Assembly: GCA_023101725.1 (NCBI GenBank)
Contig: JALJCO010003475.1
Coordinates: 42,948 to 106,947 of the forward strand
Length of the DNA: 64,000 nt
Direction of reading: 5' to 3'
DNA from: Atherinomorus stipes
Taxonomy: Eukaryota > Chordata > Actinopteri > Atheriniformes > Atherinidae
In this document: positions 45,239-58,196 of the stretch, piece after piece
Position numbering within the stretch: position 1 is the stretch's first letter
How the letters are laid out: every line of letters begins with the position of its first letter
Program-made: the position numbers and the translations under genes
The notes under the pieces: model-generated
The model's database searches: none
Told to the model about the DNA's origin: nothing
What the model saw: only the letters and a program-made list of their open reading frames with translations

Positions 45239-46385
45239 AAGAGGTACACTCTTAAAAGTGTGCATGAAAACACAAACAAAAATACTGTAACCATGAACAA
45301 AATGTAGCTGGAAGCAAATAAAAGGTTGTTAAACTTTCTTGAGTTTATGTTGAATTACTGTACACTCGGTGTAGTCCATTCTACAGAGAATGCTAACCTC
45401 TGCATTGAGTTGGGATGTATGTAGTACATTTTTGGTATTTATTTAAACCTCTGAGGATAATAACCTTTATTGCAAAAAGACACAGCAAAGTAACACAATT
45501 TTGTTACTATATTGAGGCCCAGATGATCTTTTTCATCTGCATGGCTATGTAATTTGGATCCCCTATAACAACATAAAACCTGAAATTTCAAAGCTGGGAG
45601 AACAGCAGCAGCAGCAGTCAGGCAAAGCTCATCTAGTCAAAATTGACCTCCCTTACCACATGTAGGGCAACCTCGCGTTTGGCAATTCTCCATCAAGTTG
45701 TCAGCCTCTCAACATCAGTAAGAGCCAAGAGACTCATCAAGATCACAAAAAGGGTTTACCACCTCTTTGAAAACTGTGCTTTATAGTTTGACCTTCTGTC
45801 AAACCGCTGTTAGGTTCAGTAAAGACTGTTGTGGAAAAGAAAGTACACCTTCTTTCAATCTCTAAGGACATCAATACTATTTCCATTTGAATTAAATGGT
45901 AGCAACCAGGTGTTTCAAACCTAATTCCCTCATTTTAGAATGTGTAAGCACCTCTAGAAAAACAAAAGATTTTGAAGTTTGCTTATTGAGAGCAATCAGT
46001 TCCTATTTAAATCACATCCTCCTTACCCAAACGCTGAAACAGTTGTAACTCACTATTCAGTTGGGAAGGATAAGAAGGTCATTTCTATATAATATGGAAT
46101 CATTTTAGTGATGAAAAAATATTCACGTGAAAAATGGAAATGACATCAATCTCTCAAGGAGTGGAATTTCAGGCAAGTTTACTCCAAAGTTAGACGACAG
46201 AAGAGAATCACCAAAATCTACATATCCAACTCTACAAGCTTAAAATAGCTTGTAAAGTTTTTAAGTCAAAAGCAGCACAATTGTAAAGGTACTGAATACA
46301 TAAAGCTTGTTTGGAAGGGTCGCTAGCAGACAACCTCTTTTCTTGAAAAAGGACATGGTGGTACTGCTTGGGTCCGCAGGCCACC
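45239..46385. other. No gene recognised
   Basis: Complex, non-tandem sequence with no open frame of note or element end. It may be an unrecognised old repeat. Confidence 0.4.
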
Positions 46386-46430
46386 TTTTTATTTTTCAAT
46401 CTAGACTTTATTTCTAGTAGTTTATGTATG
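46386..46430. repeat. Fragment of the TTAA element of 13564-15652
   Basis: TTTTTATTTTTCAATCTAGA and CTTTATTTCTAGTAGTTTAT match 13580-13625 next to the left terminus of that element. The TTAA terminus itself is missing. Confidence 0.5.
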
Positions 46431-46994
46431 GAGTCGGAGCCTTTTCACATGCTGTGTTCGGGCCTGTGCCTGGCCGGGGATCGTTGATTCTTGTGTTGCA
46501 TTCATATGTCAGTGCTTGCTTAAACCAGGATTGGACACGCTCGGTAACTTCAGTGTCAGAACACTATGTTGCAGTGTTGAGGAAACTTCATTGATAGCTA
46601 AGTATATAACTAGTATATCAACAAGCAAGGAAACTTGTTTTGTTTCTTGCAGAGTCATGTCCACTATGGATGCAAACCAGGCACTCATATTTTATATTTT
46701 ACCTTTTGTAAACCAATGCGAGAATTACAAGGAAAAGACGACTTGCCAGTAGGGTTCAGTGTTGATTTGATCACTTCCACTTGTGTGGTGAGTAGCCCCA
46801 GGGTCGCCTTAACCTACTGGTAGGCCCCTGGGCTGAGAAGTTTTGTAGGCCCTGTCCTGTCCTCCAAATTTACTCGATTTTTCTCTTTTTTTTTAAAAAA
46901 GAGCCTCATTATAGAAAATACTATCTAAGGCTATTCCGAGTGTTTTGTTTTTATTTTGGCATGATATTGATGTTTCAATAATGTGAGCAGAATG

Positions 46995-47025
<31 letters not shown>

Positions 47026-48739
47026 TAAAATCTGTAATAAATAATAATAAAATATAAATAAATAATTGCCGCAATAAATCAAACTAGACTTTAAGAAAGG
47101 ATCAAACTGGCTGATTAGTTTTTGCTGCTGAAATAACAGCCATTATTGGTGTCTCCAAACTTGCGGTTCACTCCTGAAAGCTATCAAGTCCACATTCAGC
47201 CAAATATTTCACACCTGCAACATCCCTCTATAGAACCTGTGTCCAGTATTCACATTGGTGATTTAACTGTAATAGCCATAACTGTTCATAACTGGTTCAT
47301 AAATAATCCATATTATTTTAACTAGTCATTGCTTTCTTCACCTTTTTGTGTTAATATCCACTTGCTAGCATGTGAGGCAGAGTAGATATTAACACAACAG
47401 CCATTTTGAATGCGAACAGTGGCTTATTCTGAAAAAAAAAAAAAAAAAAAACCACAAGAGGACATCAGCAGAGGAAGAGAGGGGGAAAACAAGAGACAGA
47501 GCAAAAGATAAGACAAAAGTCAACATAGGACTGAGTTTTACTGTCTGGAGAGAGTTGAAAGTAGGATTCAAAACAGATGTTAAATTAACATTGTTAGTGG
47601 TGCATCACTGAGAAAATCTGCCAAGGTTTGTAGTGCCTCTTTAAGAAATCTGTGCATCAATAAATGGTGCAAACCTCAATTAACTAAAACAACATTGCAA
47701 ACGTGTGTGTTCCTGAAAAGAAACTTCACAATTTAACAAGATAAGCTAATATATTATGCATTTTGAGATTTTTTAGGAGGCTGTGAAATAGAACTTTTTA
47801 TGCTTGGTTGTTCGATTTTTACTGATCATTTTCTGCTTAAGCAGGATGTGCCAGATGCAGTTATGATAAATGTATGTTATTTTGAACTAAAAAGGTGAAG
47901 AAAGCACTTTTGATTAGCTGATTATGTTAATTCTTGCAGAGAGCACGGTGCATACACACATGCACACACAGAGAGCTGTTTGAGGCTGTTCTGGTGCTCT
48001 GCTGAGCAAGTGAAAAGATGTTTTTTATGCAAATAAAAGAAGATTTAGCTGCACTCCTTTATGCTGCCACATCCTCTGTGGGACTCAAGACTGTGAAGTG
48101 AATTTAAGTTGTCAGCGTCACGCTAATCATCTAAATCAGCTGATCAGCTTCTCTCTACTTCAGTCTCTCTAATCACTGGATTTAGGAATCAATTCCACTT
48201 TTGTCTTGATTGCCATTCTCCTTATATTTATGGAAAATATTATGCATCCAAGCGGGTGATTTCTGCATCTGTGCCCATGCTTTGGAAAGGTTTGTTCTTG
48301 TTATACAAGGGAGATTATGTATAGAAAAACAAAAGTTTATTTGTACCTTAAAGGTCGAGTGCGTAAATAATTTGGCCTTTTATTTGCAAAAATCAAGTTT
48401 TGCTCTCATAAATACGTCTTTACTGACATCTAATTATAATCGCATCCAAATGAAAGCATTCTTGTAGCTTAGAATAAGTTGTTTAAATACACAGGTGGTG
48501 GAACACCCTACTGAAGGCCACCATGTTGCATCTTCAAATGTGGTAGCCAAAAGGGGAAAAACTTGTTAGCCTATACTCTTTGCCCCATGAGAGGGAGGAA
48601 AAAAGTAGCTAAGAAAAGAAATAGTAACCAGGAGAAAATTAGAGTATACATCAGTGTATGGCATTTACCAGATGGAGACAATTGATGTGGGAGACAGACT
48701 TCAAAACTGATGCGGAGGTTGCAGCCTCTCTACTGGACA
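46431..48739. other. No gene; AT-rich DNA
   Basis: Contains (AAT)n-rich sequence at 46996-47075 and an A run at 47431-47450. CAGGGTCGCCTTAACC at 46798-46813, with TAGGCCCCTGGGC downstream, resembles the end of a DNA element, but no opposite end was found. No supportable exon. Confidence 0.45.
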
Positions 48740-48850
48740 GGTAAGTTACAGTTTTTCTCCACTGGTCTGCTCATTTCTTCAATCAGAAATTACATTCTCA
48801 AAACTCTAAGATCATTTAGCTGAACAGTCTTACAGTTCTCTTAACACAAC

Positions 48851-49152
48851 AGCTCACTTGCAAAAGCTTTTATCACTCCCAAAACAAGTCATTCATCCTT
48901 CAGAACTAAATTTCTTTCCCATACAAATAGTCAGAGCCACCAAAATGGACAGATCCTTCTCAATCACTTTGTCTCATTTCTCGAAACAGACCGGACGTTC
49001 TCACCAGTCTTGTTTTTTTTGCCAAAATAACCCTGATTCTTCAGCACAACACCACAGTTCACCTGCAGAAGCTCACATCTCTCCCAAAACAGTTCATCAG
49101 TGTGTCAAAATTAAGTTTCTTTCTCAGAGAAATAGTCAGAGCACCCAAAATG
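48851..49152. repeat. Tandem duplication, two copies about 205 bp apart
   Basis: 48851-48946 and 49056-49152 align: AGCTCACTTGCAAAAGC with AGTTCACCTGCAGAAGC, CACTCCCAAAAC with CTCTCCCAAAAC, and AAATAGTCAGAGCCACCAAA with AAATAGTCAGAGCACCCAAA. The 131-codon plus-strand frame across both copies (48858-49253) has no recognisable domain and is not called a gene. Confidence 0.6.
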
Positions 49153-49494
49153 CATCATCCCTTTATGAGCACTTCAAGCCAAAATGTTTAGGTATTTTGT
49201 CACTACGGCAGATGACCACCGAAATATCCCTCATGTCCATCTCTCAGTTTTAGCTCAGTCCTTCATTGACAATGGTTATTGTGCTAATTTTTTCTCTTTT
49301 TGTCTGGCTAACAGAATACAGTTATGTTTTAAAAACAAAAAGCAGAAGAATAGGTTGTCACGTAAGAGTAACTTCCAACATTTGACATCACACATCGCAT
49401 TCATCACATCTATTCACTTGGAAATTGTGCTTAATGTGGGATAACTGTGCTAACTGTGGGCTAACTGTACTCAATGATTTGTAAAGATCAAGGG

Positions 49495-50186
49495 GCAAAC
49501 TCCGCCTCAGAACAGTGAAGCTCGCTTCCTTGTTGCAAATAGTGTAATCCTCCCTTCATCCGCTAGGGGCTGGCTCCAAGAGCGAGCAAATCCCCATAGA
49601 CTCCCATGTTAAAAACGCCAACTTCACAGCAGAAATAAACAGGTTTACAGCCTGGTTCAAAAAATCATTTTAGGTTTATTAGGTCAAGTTTACCTTCATG
49701 TCAACTGTGAGGGGGGTGAATTTTTTTATAACTCATTCGTTTAGATGTTATTTATTCTTCAAATTACACATAATTAAGGGCGTGTCCTTATGACAGACCG
49801 GAAGCTCCGCCTGCCGACCGGAGGCTCCTAGTTAGCTCCTTCTTTGCTCTTAATAAGGTCTCAGTTTGTTACAGAGTCGCACAACGGCGGTGTTTAGTCA
49901 GCGAATTGCAAGTCTAAGCATGTCTTACCTTAACCATGCCGCTTAGGAGCCTTATCTTTGTTAGCTCCTCTTAGTTTCGTGTTAGCTCAGTTAGCGTTTA
50001 GCCCACAGTACGTCAGCTGTCAATCATTTGCCCCGCGGCCGCGCTGTGCCCATTTTAGGATTTTCCTGGAGTGACGATGTACGTGACACGGCAAGATGGC
50101 GACGGTAAGACACGCCCAACTGGCTTCACATTTCTCTATTCAGAAGAGACCGGAAGCTACGTCCAGTAATTATATACAGTCTATGG
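49495..50186 (+). repeat. Dispersed repeat ending TATACAGTCTATGG
   Basis: Compositionally distinct and CpG-richer than its surroundings, with blocks such as CAAATCCCCATAGACTCCCA and GACCGGAAGCTACGTCCAGT that I associate with widespread fish repeats. About 135 bases (49995-50130) are repeated in reverse at 8841-9030. Termini and superfamily are not resolved. Confidence 0.5.
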
Positions 50187-50380
50187 TAAAGATGTCATGA
50201 AACATTGAGACATGAGCTAAGACGTGCAATTTAAGGAAATAAATGATAAATGCAATTATGTTGTGAACAATTGCCAAATGGTTTGGAGGCTTGTTTTTTG
50301 AGAAAGTAATTTCTGATTCAAGAAATGAGCCAAACCGATGGAGAAAAACTGTAAGACAATGCCAAACCTCTGCGCCAAGC

Positions 50381-50560
50381 ATCACCAGCTCCTGTCCTCG
50401 AGCGCCGGTATCCTGCAGGTATTAGGAGCTTCCCTGTTGCAGCACACCTTGTGACTTGCATAACTTTACTAATTATCCATTGATTGAAGTCAGGTGTGTT
50501 GCAGCAGGGACGCTTGTAATACCTGCAGGATACTGGTCCTCGGGGACCGGAATTGGTGAT
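50381..50560. mobile_element. Fold-back MITE with 70-bp arms
   Basis: The left arm (50381-50450) and right arm (50491-50560) are inverted copies: CGCCGGTATCCTGCAGGTAT with ATACCTGCAGGATACTGGTC-like sequence, GCAGCACACCTT with AGGTGTGTTGCAGC, and ATCACCA with TGGTGAT at the tips. The loop is about 40 bases. It matches a well-known class of fish fold-back repeats; superfamily not determined. Confidence 0.75.
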
Positions 50561-51689
50561 CCCCACTCTACACTTTAAAGGTGTCATAACCTAGTGTTTC
50601 ACGTACACAATCCTTCTTAAATTATCTTCAAATGAATTTTTAATTGTAGTTGGGTGGGATGAAAATTTAATGAGCTCATTTTAACCTCTTTTTATCCCCA
50701 ACTTTTGTTAGTTGCGAGAATTCGCACGAGAATTAGACCTGTCTGTAAGCGCTATCACGAGGCAGGCATCAAAGTCAAAACAAAGTTGTATCGGGACAGA
50801 CCAAGTGAAGGAAATTATGTCCCAACAGAGAAAAACGTGATAAAAATGTAACGGTGTGGCTGATAGAGAGGATCCACGGAGTAAAAGAGCTAGACTCTGA
50901 TGAATATAAGGAGCGGACGTCTGACGTAAAGTTACTCAAACAGTGCTAGCTTTTGTAGCTACATTAGCAGCTTGTCCGTTCATCAACCATCGTTTACTGG
51001 CCTCTTACACAAAAGATAATAAGTTACACAAGCAGCAACACTTACCGACTGCACATCCTCACTGAATAGATATAATCCACTGGTTCCTGTCAAGTGCTGT
51101 CCCTCCTCTTAGAGCACTGAAAACTTCTGAATTTCTGCCGAAGCAGCCCAGCACGGCAATTTTTTCCCCCTCCTCCTCTCTGACAAAGCTGGTCATAACG
51201 CTACTCCGCGGCAAGTAAACAGCTGCTTTCAGGTGGTGCTAAAGAGGCTAGCTTAGCAGCTTGCAGCCTCTCTAGTTCATGTCATTCGGAGAAAAAAATC
51301 CAAATCGCGTACTGTGGAGAGCGCGTTCTTGTGGCCAATTCTGGTGAGAAGAGAGAGCTTGCACTCAAAGACGTAGCCACTTTCACTCTCAGGAGTTTCT
51401 GGCACGTTTTAACTGAGGTCCTATTCCAATACACGTTTTAACGTGAAAATGTAGGATTTCAATTCAATTCAATTAAATTAAATTCAATTCAATTCAACTT
51501 GATTTGAGAGGAAGTTTGCTAATGAGCTACTGCTCTGCAGAAGCGGAGTCCTGGAAAATGGCATATGCTTTGTGATTTCGGCTTAAAACTCCATAATCAC
51601 AATTTAAAGACTACTGAGAAGGATTTAAAGTAACTCAAAGAAGGATTGGAGTGGGTCTTTAACACAAGTGTATCGATAAGTGCAGATCG
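50561..51689. other. No gene recognised; ATTCA-rich tract
   Basis: It starts TTTAAAGGTGTCATAACC (50576-50593), possibly a TTAA-element end without a visible partner. CpG is frequent to 51400. An (AATTC)n-like tract at 51459-51500 resembles LINE tails. No supportable exon. Confidence 0.4.
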
Positions 51690-51763
51690 CGGCAAACTTG
51701 GCAAGGCAAGTTTTTTTTGTATAGCACATTTCATGTACAGGACAATTCAAAGTGCTTTACATG
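51690..51763 (-). mobile_element. LINE 3' tail, interrupted by the solo LTR
   Basis: The plus strand reads GGCAAGGCAAGTTTTTTTTG and TATAGCACATTTCATGTACA, ending AATTCAAAGTGCTTTACATG. This is the complement of an L2/CR1-like 3' end with a CCTTG-type tail. The LTR is inserted directly behind CATG. Confidence 0.5.
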
Positions 51764-52543
51764 TGTCACAGGGTGAACAACCGGGTGCTGCCAGAGACTG
51801 GACTCTGCCCACTAGCTTGGTTTTTAGCATGCTTTTTATGGTTTTCTGTGTGGTTTTAACCTTGTTTTTATTCCCAAGCTAGTGGGAGCTTTTAACGAAC
51901 TGATTGGCAGCACCTGGGGAGAAGGACTCCTCCCCTGACTTAATTGAAAGCTGCAGATAAAAGCCGGTGTGCGGACAACTGAGGGAGATTCAGAGCTGAA
52001 GGACTGAGGAGGACTGGGTCCAGGAGGCGCAGCCGGGGGAGGACGTGAGTCCCCCGGCTGGGGGGCTCGAGGCAGTGGTGGAGACGGCGATGGCGATGGC
52101 AACGTGGAAGAGTGGCCTGGGAGTCGGAGGGCGGCCGCGGACCCTACTGAGGAGGGCCTACGGCCAGAGGCGCGGCCGCCCGGAGGAGTGACTGCCCGGG
52201 CCACAGAGCAGCGTGTGAGTCCCGGGGGAGCCTATGGCCAGGAGGGCGGCTGCCAGGAGGAGCAGCCGCCATGGACCCGGGACGACGCCGAGAGAGCCGC
52301 CAAGAGGGACGCCGGCCACTGCCACCCCTGCAAGCCCTTTTTAGCCTTTTTTATCCTTTCCTTTTATTACTTTTTAGGTGGACTTTTAGGTTTATTTTAG
52401 TACTTTTTAGTTTAGTAGTTTTTATTTGTTTTATTTCTTTAATAAAGCTTTTATTTCTTTTAACCACCACCTGCTGGCGAGGCCTGTCTTTCTTTCCCCT
52501 CCTCCTGCAGTCGCCGGTATCTAAAAGAACCACCCCCGTGACA
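51764..52543 (+). mobile_element. Solo LTR of a retrovirus-like or Ty3-type element
   Basis: A 780-bp unit begins TGTCACAGGGTG and ends CACCCCCGTGACA, giving the TG...CA ends and short inverted repeats of long terminal repeats. CATG flanks it on both sides (51760-51763, 52544-52547), a 4-bp duplication. A TATA-like AGATAAAAG lies at about 51955-51963 and a polyadenylation signal AATAAA at 52441-52446, in LTR order. No internal coding region or second LTR is present, as after recombination between two LTRs. GC-rich frames within it (51836-52204 minus, 52104-52400 plus) are not supported as genes. Confidence 0.8.
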
Positions 52544-52547
52544 CATG

Positions 52548-54013
52548 GGTGTAAACATTTTGCTCTAACTAACCAATCAGAGGGGGATTTAAATGCCACG
52601 TGTGTTTACATTTTGGTATTTTCTGACCACCTTGATCACGTTTATTAAAACTGTCTGTTCAACCTCTCATCTGCAATTGGAGCAAAGTGCAAAAGTACAG
52701 AAATGGCATGGATGGGTCAAAGTTGATCTGCTGATAATTCTCTGGGGTGGCCAGGTAGGTAAAATCAGAGGTCAAATGGGTTTGCGGATACCTACAGCCA
52801 TCTGTCATGAGGGAACCACTAACCAAAATGATGTCACATGAAGTAATGCCAGTTCAATATGTGTAAACACACACCTGCATGGGTCTGAGCCACCTCTGTT
52901 TGGCACGTGGAGATAACTGTGAGGCAGTTAATGAGTGTTTTTTTTTCTGTCAATAAGGCTTAACGGATCTACGAAAAGGAGTGGAAGTAGACTAACAAAA
53001 GCTGCCAGTGTGTCAGTCAACAGAGTGGAGATTGGAACAAGTAGGTTTTTTTTTTTTTTTTTTTCTGCAAGACTGCCACTAACATCTACAGTTGGGGCTA
53101 ACCATAGTTTCTGTTAGCTCCTTATTCCTCGCTGTGAAAGGCCAAAGCTGTCAAGCCTCACAATGCAAATAGTTTGCATTGGTCCCACCTCTTCCTTGTG
53201 GAGCATAGGCTGTCTGATGCTGCCTTTCTGACACTGTTGATGATACTCTTCTTGTTCAATAAATGCCAAAGAGGAAACACGCAGATCAAACAGTTTACCA
53301 GACAGGGTGCTGGATGACATTAATAATTAATGTGAAAAAAACGGATCGGTTCACAGACCAAAGAGCCCCTGCTCAGAATTTCATCAGTTGTTGTGATGCT
53401 CCAAGCATCATACCATGAGGTGCTATATAGGACAGAAAGCATGTTTAACTTTTGCACACACCTCTAAATATACAGTAATCACCTGCACATACACATATAA
53501 TCAACTCTTGCATGCATGAATAACCAATGTCTGACGTATAATCTAGTGAAAATTCCACACACACACTACTCAGACCCCACACCCTTTACCCATGAGTGAT
53601 TATGGTACTTTATGTGAGAAGTTAAACATCCATTGATGATGTTCATTTTGTCTTTAACAGCTCTGAAGAAGGGTGAAGTGACAGCTGAAACTATCAGCTA
53701 GGTAAGATTGAAAAGAAAATGATCCGAATCTAAGAAGTTAAACATGTTCATGTGAGCTGATCATGTTGTAACTGAGGTTATACATGTCTAACTATGCATG
53801 AGCTCGTAGTAGCATAATTAAGAGGTTACATATGTGTACACGTGAGCTGACATAGGTCTGAATTATAACTTGTATCTGTGTGTTAAGAGTAATTTGTCAC
53901 AGCAATAAAACAGTGCAGGGATTCTAAATCAGGTGCGCTAGTAAAATGTGTAACTTGTAACAACTGAGAAGAAAGTTTGTCCATCAAATATTGTCTACAA
54001 TGTTAAAATACTA
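52548..54013. other. No gene recognised
   Basis: Contains T runs at 52937-52945 and 53046-53064. A short stretch at 53661-53701 has splice-like borders (TTTAACAG before, GTAAG after) but holds no convincing coding segment. Confidence 0.45.
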
Positions 54014-54385
54014 TTCAAAGAGATACTGTGCAACTTTTGGCCACTAGTTGCATTAAACCCGTGACTATCCACAGGCCCCACAACTGTCAAAAATTAAACA
54101 GTCTCCATCCCCATTTTGAAATCGGGTTTGCAGGCCACTTTGACCAGCTGATAGCAAAGTCATTGAGCCATAAAGCAAAGTGCTCCAGGTAACATTATCC
54201 AAAGAGAGATGGATCCACTCCTGTAAAGGTAAACCCACAGGGTTACATTACAATGTCTTTTTTTTGAGGAGGGCAGCCCCCTCGGAGCAACAACGTGTCA
54301 TGTGCTGTTTTTGACCCAAGAAATCATCTATTATTACTTACATTAGGCTAATGTTTGGGTCAGAAGTTACATGGTATCCCTTTAA
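54014..54385. mobile_element. TTAA-type MITE
   Basis: The left end TTCAAAGAGATACTGTGCAA and the right end, read inward TTAAAGGGATACCATGTAAC, form inverted repeats of about 25 bases. TTAA is intact on the right and has one extra base on the left. The interior is non-coding. Confidence 0.65.
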
Positions 54386-55516
54386 ATGTCACTAACTGCT
54401 GCGGCTTGACTGAATTGTTCTACTTGCATTAACATGGTTAGCCATCTCTCTTCTTCATTAGATGGTTTATGCTGTTAGCAGACCAACACTGCTGCATTAC
54501 TGCCACCTACTGGAGATTACATGAAACATTTTACGATCAAACTAAATTTATAATCAATGCTACACCTCAGAATATACTCCTGACTCCAGTATAGAATGCA
54601 TGCCATGCAGAGAGCGTGATACTAGGCCCTTATTTAGATGACAGAAGTCTGATGGCTGAATTGGCTTATCATATCGTATGTCTTGTCAGACCAAAAAAAA
54701 TTTTAAAAAGTAAAAAAAAACAAAGGAAAGAAAAGGAAAAAGGAAAAACTCAGGGTTTGTGGACAAGATTATACATTTTATCGAATTTGATCATGCACAT
54801 GGGACTTCAAGAAATTAATAGGCTAAAAACCTTTACAGTGGCCTAAAAATTAATATATGAAGTGCTACATCATAAATTGTAATGAGTTGTCCACTAAATT
54901 TCAGTCTCTTGATGGCCTTTTCTCAAATTGTACTCAGTGTTGCTTGTGTAACCAAACAGCCATAGCAATATTTGAATCTCATTGCAAACCCTGGCTCATT
55001 AACAAGCAAAGGAGGTTGTGGAAGGGGTAACATTTGCATAGCTTTCATTTTGAAGTATTGAGTTTGACTCCAATCTGAAACACTGTTTATCCACTTAGCT
55101 TTACCTTGGAGACTATGGTTTGCCTCATTTGTGATCCCACGTGACTTTTTTTTCTTTCACCTTGCACTCACTATGATTAGGTAAAGGCATTTTTCTGAAG
55201 TCAATTTCATATTGGTGGAAATGTGCTTTATCTGTCATGTATAAGATTTTGCTGTAAATATAGTTATGTATAATGAATGGGCTTCCACATCCAATTACAG
55301 GTAATTATTAAACTATATAGCTGGGAGGCATTGTAAATCTGACCCATAACAGAGCAGACAGAGTTTGATGCATCAGGACAGTAGATTCAAATCAGTTTGT
55401 CAACCTCAGCAAATGTAAATACAACACAATGATGGAGTGTAGCCTTTCATTCATTTACATGCTATAATATTATTAAAGAGAAAATGTTTATCTTATCAAT
55501 GTGCAGTCATGAAGTG

Positions 55517-55547
<31 letters not shown>

Positions 55548-56864
55548 ATATATATGTATACACACACACAATGTATATACCTGAACAACTGAGGGTACAT
55601 CAACAAAACCCTTTGCCAGGGATTTTTGTTTGTTTGTTTTATTTACACAGTTCAAGAGTGATTTTCCTCTAAAAATGTCCACAATCCCACATAAAAAATG
55701 TTTTGGAAAAAGCTTTCTATTTACAGTATCAAATGAGAAAGCATCTTACTGACAAGCTCAGCAAGGGAAAATAAAAGGGAATAAAAGGTTCCCCTTTTAA
55801 GCTGTCATCATGTGAATGTGGACAAATGATATTAAATGCAGGATGATACAGTGAAATATGATAATGCAATGCTCCGGTCTTGCTTGGAGAAACACCATAC
55901 ACGAAAAACCAAGTAATGGCTGCAAAGAAATGAAATATTTGAATGACCTTTGAATCACAAAACACTTCAAGTGGCTTTTAGGCATTACAATACTTGCGTA
56001 GTAATCTGGGAATAAATACAATCCCCACTCATGGAACATTATAGTATGCAGTATCATGTGCATGTTTAGTCATATTCATCATCAAACCAAGTCAAACAGA
56101 CTACAGCACTACAGGTGGGATCAAGATGTGCTGTCAAAATGTTTCCTCTGAGTTTCTACCCATGCACAAACACATTTTGCAAAATCAACAGAACTTTGAC
56201 TTTGTTATTTGAAGGCCTACTTTTTTTTTTTTTTTTTTTTTATCAGCATCCTTGAAGAGAAATTAAATTCAGTTTGTGCTCTCTATCAGTGAATTTCAGA
56301 AAAGTAAATGGTAAATAAAATTTTAAACTATGTTGTCATGGAAACTTTCCTTTCCCATTCACGGGAATCTTTATTTAAAGGAGTGATGACAGAGCAGCAT
56401 AAACTATTTTATGTAGCTGTTATTTCTACATATGTTAATTCTCCAAAGAAAAAAAAGTCACTTTTTACAACAGGGGATTGTTTTGGCACGCTCAACCTCC
56501 CTCCTCAGTAAAATGGGTGCGATAATGATATGCAGCTTCACCCAGAGACCAAGTTGACTTCAATTTGATTGGCTACACCTTATTTGGCTATAACCTTATT
56601 TAGAGAAAGTAGGTCAAGCTGCCCTAGCAGTCGTACTTTGTAAAGGCTATCTGTTAGCATCACGGGCACTTCAGATAGTGAACTATGTTTAAAAAAAAAG
56701 AAAGAAAATAGAAAAAAAAAAAATTTACAGGTAAAGAAAAGGTTGTAGTCGCCTTCCTCAAGGGTTTTAAAAAATTTTTTTTAAAAACAATTATTAAAAA
56801 AGAAAACCTAAAATAAACCATTTTGAATGAAGTAAGAAATCTAGTGGACTCACATGGATAGGCA

Positions 56865-56903
<39 letters not shown>

Positions 56904-57597
56904 GTTCACTTGATAATGTGCTCTAATTGGAGCAATTGAATTACGTAGCATGACGAAACTATACGTCAAATGATATGCAACTGTCTGATTCAACCGTTCC
57001 TGAACAGAGAGACAAAGCTGACTATGAACAGGGATTCTGATACTCGCACTGGACATTCATATGGCCTCATCAGTGCACAACAGATCATATTACAAAAACC
57101 CTGGAAAAGTGAAATTTGGCACCTTTAATAGTATTGTATGCCTGAAAGCAGTTTTTATTTTCAAGAAGCATCCTGTTCTACAAACGCACATTTGTATATG
57201 TACACACACTCCATCCTCGGAACAGTTGGGGGTTAAGCGTCTTGTTCAACTGCAGGAGCAGCAGCTTTTTCATTCATAACACCCAGATTTATCTTGCCAG
57301 CACTTTCACAGAAATCACAGTGCTGCATCTACATGTGTTCTCTTTTGTCTGTTTTGCAAGTATCCACATAAAAAAAGACACCTTTTATCTGGTTTTGTGT
57401 TTTTTCTCTTTTTTATAGGCTACCTCAGACAATTTACACAGGTAACGTCACTGAGTGTATGCAGCTCTAAGTAAGCCAAAATGTGATCTCAAATAGGTGC
57501 AGTGCCAATGTATGTGCTTTGACATGTGGTCCATGTAAGAAATGCTGCAGAGCTGCTGCAAATGTGGGTGACAGAAACAAGTACAGAAGTTATTTTT
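54386..57597. other. No gene; AT-rich DNA with simple tracts
   Basis: Includes alternating (TA)n, (TG)n and (CA)n at 55517-55571, a T run at 56221-56242 and a 36-base G run at 56867-56902. Frames crossing these tracts are composition artefacts. 54720-56220 is unique-looking, without an exon I can support. Confidence 0.5.
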
Positions 57598-58124
57598 GTC
57601 CAAAATAGGGCTGTCAATTTAACACATTCATTAGATTAATTAATTACACTGCAAATTAATGCATTAAAAAAAATCATTGCAGTTAATTCAGAGTGCCAAT
57701 TCAATGCACAAGCATTTTAAAGGGACTTGAGGCAAGATTAAGAAACGAAACTCGTGACTGGCGCTTCAGATGACTGCAGGCACGAGCCAAGCCGTCACGG
57801 GAGCGTGCACAAACTGAAGCTATGATGTGGTTTACTAAGCTTTTTCTTCGTAGCTACACTTGGAAGTGGTCTTTCAGTTGATCTGGATCATTTGCTGATG
57901 GCAGAAGAATCCATAACTATCGGTTACAGTGTTTGAATTTACCGCGACCATCTTCTTCCTGTATCAAAACTGCGGATGTAGCGTCATTTGACGTCATGTC
58001 TGCAGGGCAATGCGGGAAATTCGGACACCGAATTGCAGCGCATTTTGCAGCACACAGCCTGTTCAGGGCAATGGAGAGAAACGTGGGTGGAAACGTTATT
58101 TTTTGTATTTTAATATCACGGGCA

Positions 58125-58196
58125 GTGGGTGGTGGTAATGTACCTAAAGCTGTTTGCCAACTGCCAATAAACTCCAGAAGAAGAAGAAGAAGAAGA
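58125..58196 (+). repeat. AAG-tailed repeat fragment 1
   Basis: GGTGGTGGTAATGTACC, then GTTTGCCAACTGCCAATAAA, then (AGA)n. A second fragment with the same order is 260 bases downstream. The form suggests the 3' end of a retroposed element with a trinucleotide tail. Confidence 0.5.

Noticed and set aside
45239..46385. Degraded Tc1-like transposase
   Set aside because: Some wording reminded me of Tc1 elements, but no DDE motif, terminal repeat or helix-turn-helix could be read.
48858..49253. 131-codon plus-strand frame
   Set aside because: It spans a non-coding tandem duplication and matches no known family.
51836..52648. Several GC-rich frames of 82-125 codons
   Set aside because: They lie in or at the edge of the solo LTR, which is GC-rich and free of stops by composition; no domain.
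53655..53705. Possible 41-nt exon between AACAG and GTAAG
   Set aside because: Too short and isolated. The text CTCTGAAGAAGGGTGAAG also resembles tails of Penelope-like elements, but not firmly enough to annotate either.
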